Source: Caldilineaceae bacterium
GTDB lineage: Bacteria > Chloroflexota > Anaerolineae > Caldilineales > Caldilineaceae
Direction of reading: 5' to 3'
Length of the DNA: 64,000 nt
Assembly: GCA_018003515.1 (NCBI GenBank)
Contig: JAGNDO010000008.1
Location: 1 to 64,000, forward strand
Below the pieces are notes generated by a model. The model saw only the letters and a list, made by a program, of their open reading frames with translations. It did not search any database and was not told where the DNA came from. The translations under genes were made by a program, and so were the position numbers. This document shows positions 24,510-32,986 of the stretch, piece by piece (within the stretch, counting starts at the first letter, position 1; the number at the start of each line of letters is the position of its first letter).

Positions 24510-24803
24510 CTACTCCGTAGAGTTTGGCGGATAGAAGTAAACCATCGGTTCATCCCTATCCAACCGTTCAAATACCAACCGGGTCAAGCTCAAATTATCG
24601 AGATCTGGATGCTCTTCCCGCAGCTTGTTCCGGTATGCATCTTTTACCAGCGATTGCATTTCCAACATCATGCGCATTCTTTCCGCTGGCGGAATACGTA
24701 GGAATGCCCGTCTTTGTTCTTCATCGGGCGGCTTGAGACGATGCCGAAGCTGCTCAATCGTGCGCAGATCCACAGTCGGTTGGGTGACTATCGGCTCAGT
24801 CAT
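24510..24803 (-). CDS. Small helical protein inserted between nuoL and nuoM, unknown function
   Basis: The 97-residue, highly charged, mostly helical protein contains RIPPAERMRMMLEMQ and REEHPDLDNLSLTRLVFERL. This P-A-E-R-M-R...HPD pattern resembles short proteins often found beside nucleotidyltransferase or toxin-antitoxin genes, but no partner is visible here and no function can be assigned. The ATG at 24803 is preferred, because a longer reading would run into a 32-bp inverted repeat. The stop lies 9 bases before the nuoM start, so it is probably co-transcribed with nuoM. Confidence 0.6.
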   Translation of the reverse strand: MTEPIVTQPTVDLRTIEQLRHRLKPPDEEQRRAFLRIPPAERMRMMLEMQSLVKDAYRNKLREEHPDLDNLSLTRLVFERLDRDEPMVYFYPPNSTE

Positions 24804-24814
24804 GGGTTTCGGTA

Positions 24815-24943
24815 TCCGCCCCACCCTGAAAGGGATGGGGCTACAACTGCAACGCCTGCTAAACCAGGCTTTGTGTGTCCCCATCCAGCCTCCTTTGAGG
24901 AGGCGTGGCTCTTGTAGCCCCATCCCTTTCAGGGTGGGGCGGA
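24815..24943. repeat. Perfect 32-bp inverted repeat element
   Basis: The arms 24815-24846 and 24912-24943 are perfect inverted copies (TCCGCCCCACCCTGAAAGGG...), with about 65 bases between them. It resembles a small MITE-like or palindromic element. It sits directly upstream of the small gene between nuoL and nuoM. Confidence 0.85.
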
Positions 24944-25033
24944 CAGCATCCCTTATTCACTCACCGTCGATCTAGAACTTGTCCGTGCTAACACTTTATC
25001 CAAAGACGTACTGCCAAGTCATCAAGTCCAACG

Positions 25034-25163
25034 CCGGTTGAGTAGGCCGAGTTAACCACAAATTTCCGCTGACCCAGAACTGAGGCCGTATCGAAACCAA
25101 GTGGGTTAACCCGCACCCGCTGGTTTCGATACGGCCAGAAACTGCCCTGGCCTACTCAACCGG
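25034..25163. repeat. Nested palindrome
   Basis: The outer arms CCGGTTGAGTAGGCC (25034-25048) and GGCCTACTCAACCGG (25149-25163) enclose GGCCGTATCGAAACC (25084-25098) and GGTTTCGATACGGCC (25122-25136). The same modules occur inside the family C elements at 1494 and 14766. Confidence 0.85.
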
Positions 25164-25204
25164 CGGGTGCTAGCCTGGGGGAGGGGGTGGTAGCTACCCA
25201 AAGA

Positions 25205-25326
25205 TGCAACAGCTAACCCCACCCTAACCCTCCCCAGATTGGGGAGGGGACTGATCGTGCGTACCGGTCGTCCGTCTTCGGCGATCCGGCTCCTCCCCCA
25301 ATCTGGGGGAGGCTGGGAGGGGGTGC
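25205..25326. repeat. Dispersed palindromic repeat, family C
   Basis: CCCCACCCTAACCCTCCCC, CCAGATTGGGGAGGGGA and GGGGGAGGCTGGGAGGGGGTG modules end 3 bases before the nuoL stop codon. With the two preceding elements it fills the 525-base gap between nuoL and the small gene. Confidence 0.8.
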
Positions 25327-25328
25327 GT

Positions 25329-27218
25329 TTATCCAAAGACAAAGTAAGCGACCATAGCCGCCACGCCCACAAAGATGCTCAACGCATACGTGGGCACTAG
25401 GCCGTTGTTGAGATAGCGCAGACGGCCCCCGGTCCACAGGAGGGCGCTGCCCACGCCGTTGACCGCGCCGTCGATGCCCAGGGCGTCACACACGCCGGCG
25501 AACCACTCGCTCAAGGCCCGCAGGGGATTGATGATGACGGCCATGTAGATCTCGTCCACATACCATTTCTTTTCCAGCACGGGCTGCAAGGCGCTGAAAT
25601 TCTTAGACAGCTTCTCGGTCCAAGACTCGTGGCGCACGTAGCGGGCATAGGCCGCGTAGATGCCGGTGAGGGCCACCAGGGCGCCCACGGACATCAGGGC
25701 CAGTTCCAAGACCAGGGACGGCTCGTGGATGTGGCCCAGGGCCGGTTCCAGCCAATGCTCCAAGGTGAGCAGTTTGGGCAGGTTGAGCACCCCAGCCACC
25801 ACGGCAAAGAAGGCTAGGATGTAGAGGGGAATGATCATGATCCCCTCGCTCTCATGCACATGCTCGTGGATGTGCTTGTCTCTTGGCTTGCCGAAGAAGG
25901 TCATGAAGACGGCGCGGAATGTGTAGAACGCAGTCAATAGCGCCGTAAAGATGCCGACGGCATAGAGAGCCGGGCTATGTTCGAAAGCGGCCAGCAGGAT
26001 GGCGTCCTTGGAGAAGAAGCCTGAGAACAAGGGGAAACCCGCCAGGGCCAAGCCACCGATCAGGAAGACCCGGAAGGTGTGGGGCATCTTCTCCCGCAGA
26101 CCGCCCAGTTTGCGCATGTCCAGCTCGTGGGTGGCGTGTTGCACACTGCCCGCGCCCATGAAGAGCAGGGCCTTGAAGAAAGCGTGGGTGACCAGATGGA
26201 AGATGGCCAAGGCATAGGCCCCCACCCCCACGCCCAGGATCATATACCCAAGCTGGGAGACCGTGGAATAGGCCAGCACCTTCTTCAGATCCGTCTGCAC
26301 CAGGGCGATGGAGCCGGCCAGCAGGGCGGTGAGCACGCCGATCCAGGCCGTGGCATCAGCCGCGGCCGGGGCCAAGGCCCACAAAGCATGGGTGCGGGCG
26401 ATCATGTAGATGCCCGCGGTGACCATGGTGGCGGCGTGGATCAGGGCCGAGACTGGCGTGGGGCCAGCCATGGCGTCGGGCAGCCAGACGAAGAGGGGAA
26501 TCTGGGCGCTCTTGCCGCTGGCGGCCAGGAGGAGCATGAAGCAGATCAGGGTGGCGACCCCGGCGGCGATCAGGCCCGCATCCGCCGCCGCAAAGACATC
26601 GTGGAAATTGAGGGTGCCCACGGCGGTCCAGATGGCGAAGATGGCGACCAACATGCCAAAGTCGCCGATGCGGTTGACCAAAAAGGCCTTTTTGCCCGCA
26701 TCCGCATACCAGCCATAGAGATCGTCCCGGCGGTCAAACCAGAAGCCGATCAGGAGGTATGAGGCCAACCCCACGCCTTCCCAGCCCACAAACATGCCCA
26801 GGAAGTTGTCGCTGAGCACCAGCAGGAGCATGGCGAAGACGAAGAAGTTCATGAAGACGAAGAAGCGCTGGTAGCGCTCGTCGTCGGCCATGTAGCCCAT
26901 GGCGTAGATGTGGATCAGGCTGCCCACGCCGGTCACCACCAGGGTCATGGTGATGCTCAGGGGATCGATGAGCAGGGCCATGGGCACGGTGAAGCTGCCC
27001 ACGGTGATCCACTCCCACAGGTGCAGGGTGACGACGCGCTCTTCCCCGTGCAGGCCGAGCAGGGCGAAGAAGATGCCCAGGGCGACCCCAAAGGCGGCCA
27101 TCACCGCGCCGGAGGCGATCCAGCCGATGGCCGATTTGGACAGTCGGCTGCCAAAGGTCAGGTTGATCAGCAGGCCGAGCACGGGCAATGCGAGCAAAAG
27201 CCAGGCAAGGTTAATCAT
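25329..27218 (-). CDS. nuoL: NADH-quinone oxidoreductase subunit L (copy 1)
   Basis: This distal antiporter-like subunit has about 629 residues, some 16 transmembrane helices and the long C-terminal lateral helix. Conserved segments include [19 protein letters not shown], with the Glu, and GKSAQIPLFVWLPDAMAGPTP, with the Lys. HAATMVTAGIYMIAR is also present. Of two nearby ATGs (27224 and 27218) the second is chosen, because AGGA lies 7 bases before it and only 1 before the first. Confidence 0.95.
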   Translation of the reverse strand: MINLAWLLLALPVLGLLINLTFGSRLSKSAIGWIASGAVMAAFGVALGIFFALLGLHGEERVVTLHLWEWITVGSFTVPMALLIDPLSITMTLVVTGVGSLIHIYAMGYMADDERYQRFFVFMNFFVFAMLLLVLSDNFLGMFVGWEGVGLASYLLIGFWFDRRDDLYGWYADAGKKAFLVNRIGDFGMLVAIFAIWTAVGTLNFHDVFAAADAGLIAAGVATLICFMLLLAASGKSAQIPLFVWLPDAMAGPTPVSALIHAATMVTAGIYMIARTHALWALAPAAADATAWIGVLTALLAGSIALVQTDLKKVLAYSTVSQLGYMILGVGVGAYALAIFHLVTHAFFKALLFMGAGSVQHATHELDMRKLGGLREKMPHTFRVFLIGGLALAGFPLFSGFFSKDAILLAAFEHSPALYAVGIFTALLTAFYTFRAVFMTFFGKPRDKHIHEHVHESEGIMIIPLYILAFFAVVAGVLNLPKLLTLEHWLEPALGHIHEPSLVLELALMSVGALVALTGIYAAYARYVRHESWTEKLSKNFSALQPVLEKKWYVDEIYMAVIINPLRALSEWFAGVCDALGIDGAVNGVGSALLWTGGRLRYLNNGLVPTYALSIFVGVAAMVAYFVFG

Positions 27219-27249
27219 GGGCATGTCCTACCGTTTCGTTGCTTAGGGA

Positions 27250-27362
27250 TGGTAATTGGGGATTGGGGGATTGGGCGATTAGGAGATTGGGAGATTGGGC
27301 GATTGGGAGGTTGTCTTGAAGCAATCTCTCAATCTCTCAATCTCCTAATCTCTTAATCTCTC
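27250..27362. repeat. GATTGGG-type inverted tandem repeat
   Basis: Repeated GATTGGG / GAGATTGGG units face CTCAATCTC / CCTAATCTC units and fill the nuoK-nuoL gap. Confidence 0.8.
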
Positions 27363-27393
27363 AACCTCATCCCAACCCCACAATCTGTCTACT

Positions 27394-27696
27394 TTACCAT
27401 TTCAACAAATTGATCTGGTCAATGTTGATGCTGTTGCGGTGCTTGGTGTTGGCGATCAGGATGGCCAACCCCACGGCCACTTCCGCCGCGGCCACGGCCA
27501 TGATGATGAAGACAAAGATCTGGCCGTTCAGGTTGCCCCACTGGCGGCTGAGGGCGATCAGGGTCAGGTTGACGCTGTTGAGCATCATCTCCACACACAT
27601 AAAGATGATCAACGCATTGCGCCGCACCATCACCCCCGTCGCACCAACGGTGAAGATGAGGGCACCGAGAATGAGATAATAGCTTGTTGGAACCAT
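27394..27696 (-). CDS. nuoK: NADH-quinone oxidoreductase subunit K (copy 1)
   Basis: The 100-residue membrane subunit has three transmembrane helices. The membrane-embedded Glu residues are visible in MCVEMMLNSVNL and [13 protein letters not shown], both needed for proton coupling in this family. The start at 27696 matches the usual length; an upstream reading would cross an AT-rich inverted repeat. Confidence 0.95.
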   Translation of the reverse strand: MVPTSYYLILGALIFTVGATGVMVRRNALIIFMCVEMMLNSVNLTLIALSRQWGNLNGQIFVFIIMAVAAAEVAVGLAILIANTKHRNSINIDQINLLKW

Positions 27697-27722
27697 GAGG
27701 ACCTCGGGTGTTTTTAATGGAA

Positions 27723-27833
27723 AATTGAAATTTGAGAATTGAAAATTTTTATTGTTGTCATGCGACGATCTTGAATAATTCGAGAAGATCTCGACCCAAC
27801 CCATTAAAAATTCTTAATTCTCAAATTTCAATT
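27723..27833. repeat. AT-rich inverted repeat
   Basis: AATTGAAATTTGAGAATT (27723-27740) and its perfect inverse (27816-27833) occupy the nuoJ-nuoK gap. Confidence 0.75.
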
Positions 27834-27834
27834 C

Positions 27835-28347
27835 TCAATTTTTAAGTCCCGGCTTGCGGGCCAGGACCAGGGCGCCGATCAGGGCGACCAGGAGCAGGAT
27901 GGAGACGAGTTCAAAGGGCAGCAGGTACTCGGTGAAGAGGGCCATGCCCACCACTTCGGGGATGCCGCCTTGGACCGCCAGGGCGTTGGGATCTTTTTCG
28001 GCGAAGCTTTTGACCACGCTGAAAACCAGGCTGCCCAGCATGACCAGGCCCAAGCCCAGGCCCACGTAGCGGCTCCACGTCCGATGACCGGCCTTAAAGT
28101 CGTCGGTTTCGTGGCCGATCAGGATGATCACGAAGAGGATCAGGATCACGATGCCGCCGGCGTAGATGATGATCTGGGCCGCGGCCAGGAATTGGGCGTC
28201 CAGGGTGATATAGAGCACGGCCAGGGTGGCAAAGTTGACCAGCATGAAGAGGGCGCTGTGGACGGGCTGGCGACTGAGCACCACCCCGGCGGCCGCGGCC
28301 AGACAGACCGCCCCCACCAACACGAAGAAGATCACGGACAGCGTCAT
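27835..28347 (-). CDS. nuoJ: NADH-quinone oxidoreductase subunit J (copy 1)
   Basis: The 170-residue membrane subunit has five transmembrane helices. It contains VLYITLDAQFLAAAQIIIYA and GGIVILILFVIILIG, characteristic of NuoJ (the mobile TM3 region). The start lies 3 bases after the nuoI stop, so the two are tightly coupled. Confidence 0.94.
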   Translation of the reverse strand: MTLSVIFFVLVGAVCLAAAAGVVLSRQPVHSALFMLVNFATLAVLYITLDAQFLAAAQIIIYAGGIVILILFVIILIGHETDDFKAGHRTWSRYVGLGLGLVMLGSLVFSVVKSFAEKDPNALAVQGGIPEVVGMALFTEYLLPFELVSILLLVALIGALVLARKPGLKN

Positions 28348-28350
28348 GGC

Positions 28351-28824
<474 letters not shown>

Positions 28825-28992
28825 AAGGTTGGATCTCCAAAAATATCGTGTATCGAGTATTGCGTGTCGGGTATTGTATGGGGTCGGCGATGCCACCTTG
28901 CATGTCTCGTGCCGTCCAAGAAAAATGTCGCCGGACGGGAGGATAGTGCAGATATCGGTTGCTAACCCAATTCGTGAATGAAGGCGGACAAC

Positions 28993-29181
28993 TTAATTTG
29001 GCCGAGATCTGGCTCGTTCTGGTACATGCCAAGTTGGTGGGCGTTGCTTGGTGACCATGGCGCCCACATTTGAAACAATTGGGACCCAATACGTTTCACC
29101 GTCCATAATTGACTGGTAACACTTTGGGGAAGTCTTCTGTTCATTACAGTCATTGTTAGGATTTTCGACTTTCCCCTCCAC
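28993..29181 (-). CDS. Possible small gene downstream of the ParA partner
   Basis: A 62-codon GTG-started frame overlaps the end of the preceding gene by 26 bases; it codes DGETYWVPIVSN and a basic C-terminus. Codon use looks plausible, but there is no recognised family and no clear Shine-Dalgarno. The rest of the 28825-29155 gap shows nothing else except short CGTGTATCGAGTATTGCGTG-like tandem wording next to nuoI. Confidence 0.25.
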   Translation of the reverse strand: MEGKVENPNNDCNEQKTSPKCYQSIMDGETYWVPIVSNVGAMVTKQRPPTWHVPERARSRPN

Positions 29182-29668
29182 GCCTTGCTTCTTGGGATAT
29201 CGTATTTAATGACTGTTCATGTTGGTAGGCTGCACGTATCGACTCTATGAGCTTTGATTTGCCTTGTCGGATGAGTTTTGACCTTGAGATTCCAAAACGC
29301 TCGTTCCCTAATCGGGCCAATTGATCTTTGCTATACTCCGGATTGTTGAGAATAGAGTCGATTTCGTTAACATTCAGACTTTCTAAGTCCCGAGGGAGTT
29401 CGACTTTTGGGCTGTTTTTTTTCTTAAGCGCATCGCTCGACCTGGTTTCAGAAGCGAGAGAGCCCGTTAGTTCGGAAATGAGAATAGAAGAATAAGGTTT
29501 CAATGCAGCGACTAGAAGGTGCAAACCCTCGCTTAGGTCTGGGTTACCTGTGAGCGAGTTACTGTTCAATCTCGCCAATGCGGAGAGATGGCGCAAGATA
29601 TCCTCGACTTTCAATGATATTTCTGTCGTTTCGATGCTTGACAAACCTCTTTTTTTTGCCTTAGTCAT
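29156..29668 (-). CDS. Partner protein of the ParA-like ATPase, unknown function
   Basis: The 170-residue hydrophilic protein has a basic N-terminus (MTKAKKRG), a helical middle region and a C-terminal segment (about 95-160). That segment reads like a small DNA- or protein-binding domain: QLARLGNERFGISRSKLIRQ followed by LIESIRAAYQHEQSLNTI. No ParB-type motif is seen. The ATG overlaps the ParA stop by 4 bases (ATGA), so both are co-translated. GC content is clearly lower than in the nuo genes around it, suggesting transfer. The role is unknown. Confidence 0.7.
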   Translation of the reverse strand: MTKAKKRGLSSIETTEISLKVEDILRHLSALARLNSNSLTGNPDLSEGLHLLVAALKPYSSILISELTGSLASETRSSDALKKKNSPKVELPRDLESLNVNEIDSILNNPEYSKDQLARLGNERFGISRSKLIRQGKSKLIESIRAAYQHEQSLNTISQEARRGGESRKS

Positions 29669-30594
29669 AGAATGTCAATCCGTTTCTTCAAATTCTCAGT
29701 TAGTTTCTTGAATTGGCGATCGATGCCTCGTCGTGTGATATTTTGTGAGTCGTTGCTATCATAAACTGGAATTCCGTCAGCTAGCGCTTGTGATACACCT
29801 GTACCTTGTAGAATGTATGGCTGTGCCAACGCATCTCCCCAACTGCGTTGCATCGAGGATAGGTGCTGTGAATGGTCATTCGTATATCCTGAATATCCGC
29901 CAGAAGATTGAATTCTAGTAATAGCCAAAGCAACAAGTTGAGTATCAGGAACAAAAGTATTCCTTGCCTCTCCCATAGTTGCTAAAGCTTTCAATCGAGT
30001 GTCGATTCCGCTTCGTATCATTTCGCGCAGGTGAGGTGCTCCGCGTTCCATGACTGCTTCTGGCACTACTGGAATAATATATCCATGACTCGCTGCTATA
30101 GCATTTTGGGACACAACCTTAGTCGCAGGTGGGCAATCAAAAATAATATAGTCGTAGTTATCGTCAATCGCTGCATGCTCCAGCCACTTGCATATTAAGG
30201 TTCTTTTGTTCCACTCTGATTGGATTGCATTTCCCTGATGCGATGCGGTCAATTCGATTTCGGTATCATCAAGATGTAGGCTTGCTGGTACAAGGTCCAT
30301 ATTAGAGTATGCGCTGCTCTTCATTGGACTCAAAGTAATGATTTCTTTACCAGGCGATTTGCTTGAAGAACCCACAAAATCCTTAAACACCTCGTCAACA
30401 GTACGTCGATCATTTACGGCTTGCTCCCATGCACTTGCACCGAGGCACAGAATAGACAGGCTACTCTGGTGATCCATATCAACAAGGAGGACCTTGGAGT
30501 TATGATATCTGGCTAATCCGGTCCCGAGGTGGAAGGCCAACGTTGTTTTGCCAACCCCACCCTTGAAATTGATGATACTTATTCGCTTCGCCAT
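29665..30594 (-). CDS. ParA/MinD-family ATPase (orphan, island-borne)
   Basis: The 309-residue deviant-Walker ATPase starts MAKRISIINFKGGVGKTTLA, with the P-loop KGGVGKTT at 11-18. LLVDMDHQSSLS is near 36-47, Walker B IIFDCPPATK near 147, and VVPEAVMERGAPHL mid-domain. These are features of ParA/Soj proteins that partition DNA or position protein cargo. Its partner gene is not a recognisable ParB. It lies in a low-GC insertion between nuoH and nuoI and may be a remnant of an integrated plasmid or a small island-specific system. Confidence 0.88.
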   Translation of the reverse strand: MAKRISIINFKGGVGKTTLAFHLGTGLARYHNSKVLLVDMDHQSSLSILCLGASAWEQAVNDRRTVDEVFKDFVGSSSKSPGKEIITLSPMKSSAYSNMDLVPASLHLDDTEIELTASHQGNAIQSEWNKRTLICKWLEHAAIDDNYDYIIFDCPPATKVVSQNAIAASHGYIIPVVPEAVMERGAPHLREMIRSGIDTRLKALATMGEARNTFVPDTQLVALAITRIQSSGGYSGYTNDHSQHLSSMQRSWGDALAQPYILQGTGVSQALADGIPVYDSNDSQNITRRGIDRQFKKLTENLKKRIDIL

Positions 30595-30750
30595 GGTTTA
30601 CCCTATTCACTTGCATTAGTGCTACGAGTATTTGCACTCTTGATATGCCGAAAATGGGTCGACGCACCCGCCAAACTACTAAAATGCAGAATTAGTCCGA
30701 ATAAGTGCCTGAAATATGACCAATCTACGGATTCATTTCAGTCGAACTGC

Positions 30751-30860
30751 CCCTACTTCAAATAAACCGTCAACACCGACGACACCACCACCACCACCAG
30801 CCCCAGGGGGATCATGAACTTCCAGTTGAACTTCATGAGCTGGTCGAAGCGGGGGCGGCT
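30751..30860 (-). pseudogene. nuoH: Duplicated 3' end of nuoH (110 bp)
   Basis: These 110 bases match 31869-31978, the end of the intact nuoH including its stop codon, at 108 positions. The two differences (CGT/CGC for Arg and GTT/GTG for Val) are both synonymous third positions. The similarity ends abruptly at 30860. This is a truncated second copy bounding the CPBP gene. The rest of 30595-30902 shows no gene. Confidence 0.92.
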
Positions 30861-30902
30861 ATCGACAGGCTCTCTGCTATTTTGGCAGGTAGCACTGTGA
30901 AA

Positions 30903-31760
30903 CTAGATTGCGATCATCTCTTCATTGTGTCGGCGGTGATCTTTTGTGAGAATGTAAGCGAAAATGATCCCAAAGAACACATTGACGGCAGCGTAAATCC
31001 AGTAGGCACTCTCTGCCTTTCCTTCAATTCCATGCAAAAAGGGTAGCAAGGGGGCAGCCGTATTGTTTATCGCATGAAAAAACATCACAACGATAAGTTT
31101 CTTGCCACTCGAATTATACAACCAAGCATACATGATCGATATGCTTGTGGTCATCATCACGAAAGCCAAAAAAGAGTATGCGCTATGCAAATCGCCCGTC
31201 ATAAACCATAAGGGCAGATGCCAAAACCCCCAGATCACTCCGATAACCAAACTCGCCGGAATGACCCCAATTTTCTCTTGTAAAGGTTCCTGCGCATACC
31301 CCCGCCAGCCAAATTCCTCTTGTCCACCGCCAATGATCAACATGAGAAAAAAGTACGGAATCGCCAAAATGATCGGTGCGACAGATAGTTCGGGCGGAAA
31401 TAGAGTTTTGGCAACATCCAAACCAACCGCGGGTGCCAGATAATGCGCTATTGCATGAATTAACACCGGTAACGCCAACGCAATAACCAAAAATATCGGC
31501 TTGACGTGAAAATCAAATGCTTGCCCTAAAAATGCTTTTGTTCCCTTCCAACCTGCTTCCCGGGTGACAAGTGTGATGGCGGCCATCATCGGGGCGAAGG
31601 CGCCTATGATGACAACCACCATTGAATACCCGGTCACATCAAAAGGTAAGTCTATGCCTATTCCATCCAACACCGAAGGTATCCAAATAATCCAGGAATA
31701 GGCAAATGTCAGTAAGAAAAACCGCCAAGGATTTCTGTTTATGTGATGATTTGTCATCAT
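30903..31760 (-). CDS. CPBP-family intramembrane protease (CAAX protease-like)
   Basis: The 285-residue product has about eight hydrophobic helices. The CPBP/Abi motifs are visible: EExxxR in GQEEFGWRGYAQEP (about 147-160), FxxxH in GFWHLPLWF, and HxxxN-type FFHAINN near 227. Members cleave or process membrane peptides and are often linked to bacteriocin immunity or membrane stress. It lies between the intact nuoH end and the duplicated nuoH fragment, is less GC-rich than nuo, and is not part of complex I. Confidence 0.88.
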   Translation of the reverse strand: MMTNHHINRNPWRFFLLTFAYSWIIWIPSVLDGIGIDLPFDVTGYSMVVVIIGAFAPMMAAITLVTREAGWKGTKAFLGQAFDFHVKPIFLVIALALPVLIHAIAHYLAPAVGLDVAKTLFPPELSVAPIILAIPYFFLMLIIGGGQEEFGWRGYAQEPLQEKIGVIPASLVIGVIWGFWHLPLWFMTGDLHSAYSFLAFVMMTTSISIMYAWLYNSSGKKLIVVMFFHAINNTAAPLLPFLHGIEGKAESAYWIYAAVNVFFGIIFAYILTKDHRRHNEEMIAI

Positions 31761-31870
31761 TTTTTCCCTTTGCCTGCTTGTCGGTGCAGGCTAAAGTCGG
31801 GCTGAGTCGCCAAAAATAGGAAAATGATTTCACAAAACGACACACGGATTTGATCCCGCAGAGACTGTCC

Positions 31871-32851
31871 CTACTTCAAATAAACCGTCAAAACCGACGA
31901 CACCACCACCACCACCAGCCCCAGGGGGATCATGAACTTCCAGTTGAACTTCATGAGCTGGTCGAAGCGGGGACGGCTGATGCTGGCCCGCACCCACACA
32001 AAGACGAAGAGCAGCATAACCACTTTGATAAAGAGGTAGACCGGCCCCAAAAAGACAAATTGCTCGGCAAAGGGTCCCCGCCAGCCGCCAAAGAAGAGGG
32101 TGGCCATGATGGCGCTGGTGGTGATCATGTTGATGTATTCCACCATCATAAAGGTGGCGAACTTCATGCCCCCATACTCGGTCTGGAACCCGGCCACCAG
32201 TTCGTTCTCGGTCTCCGGCAGGTCGAAGGGGGAGCGGCTGGTCTCGGCCAGGATGCAGATGAAGAAGAAGGGGAAGATGCCCCACAGCAGCAGCCATTCC
32301 CACCAGGGCCGGGCCGTCTCCACCAAAGTGACCAGGCTGAAACTGCCGGACAGAATCAAAATGCTGACCAAAAAGAGGCCCAAGGGCAGCTCATAGCTGA
32401 TCATCTGGGCCGCGGAGCGCAGGGCACCCAGCAGGGAATAGTTGTTGTTGCTGCTCCACCCGGCCAGGATGATGCCGTAGCTCTCCAGACCGGCCACGGC
32501 CAGGATCCACAGGAAGCCGATGTTGACATCCGCCACCGCCGGCGTGCCCTTGGCCACGGGGATCACGGCCCAGATGATCAGGGCGGGGATCAAGCCCAGG
32601 GCCGGGGCGAGCAGATAGATGGGTCGGTCCACATGGCCGGGGATCATCTCTTCTTTGAAGAAAGCCTTGACCGCGTCGGCAATGGGCTGCAACAGCCCCT
32701 TGGGCCCGGCCCGGTTCGGCCCGATGCGCACCTGGAAGCGGGCGATCAGCTTGCGCTCAAACCAGGTCAGGTAGGCGAAGCCGGTCAGCAGCACCAGGAT
32801 CAGCACAAAAATGCGGATGAGTGGAAATACAATTAAGTTTAGCCAGTCCAT
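31871..32851 (-). CDS. nuoH: NADH-quinone oxidoreductase subunit H (copy 1)
   Basis: This membrane subunit forms the quinone tunnel with NuoB and NuoD. The 326-residue product has eight transmembrane helices. Typical segments are [40 protein letters not shown] and [15 protein letters not shown]. Its last 110 bases are duplicated at 30751-30860 on the far side of the CPBP gene. Confidence 0.95.
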   Translation of the reverse strand: MDWLNLIVFPLIRIFVLILVLLTGFAYLTWFERKLIARFQVRIGPNRAGPKGLLQPIADAVKAFFKEEMIPGHVDRPIYLLAPALGLIPALIIWAVIPVAKGTPAVADVNIGFLWILAVAGLESYGIILAGWSSNNNYSLLGALRSAAQMISYELPLGLFLVSILILSGSFSLVTLVETARPWWEWLLLWGIFPFFFICILAETSRSPFDLPETENELVAGFQTEYGGMKFATFMMVEYINMITTSAIMATLFFGGWRGPFAEQFVFLGPVYLFIKVVMLLFVFVWVRASISRPRFDQLMKFNWKFMIPLGLVVVVVSSVLTVYLK

Positions 32852-32891
32852 AGTCGACTTCTTCCGTAAAATTAAAAGGGCAATGAGTGAG

Positions 32892-32986
32892 GAGTAATGA
32901 GTAATTTTGAACGTGGTCGAGTCTTTCCTGGGGCTAACAGTAAGACCAAGGACTAACTAGACCACGTTCAAAATTACTCGTTACTC
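32892..32986. repeat. Inverted repeat between nuoG and nuoH
   Basis: GAGTAATGAGTAATTTTGAA... (32892-32918) and its inverse (32960-32986) differ at one base. The right arm covers the nuoG stop codon (32981-32983). It resembles a MITE-like palindrome inserted at the end of nuoG. Confidence 0.8.
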
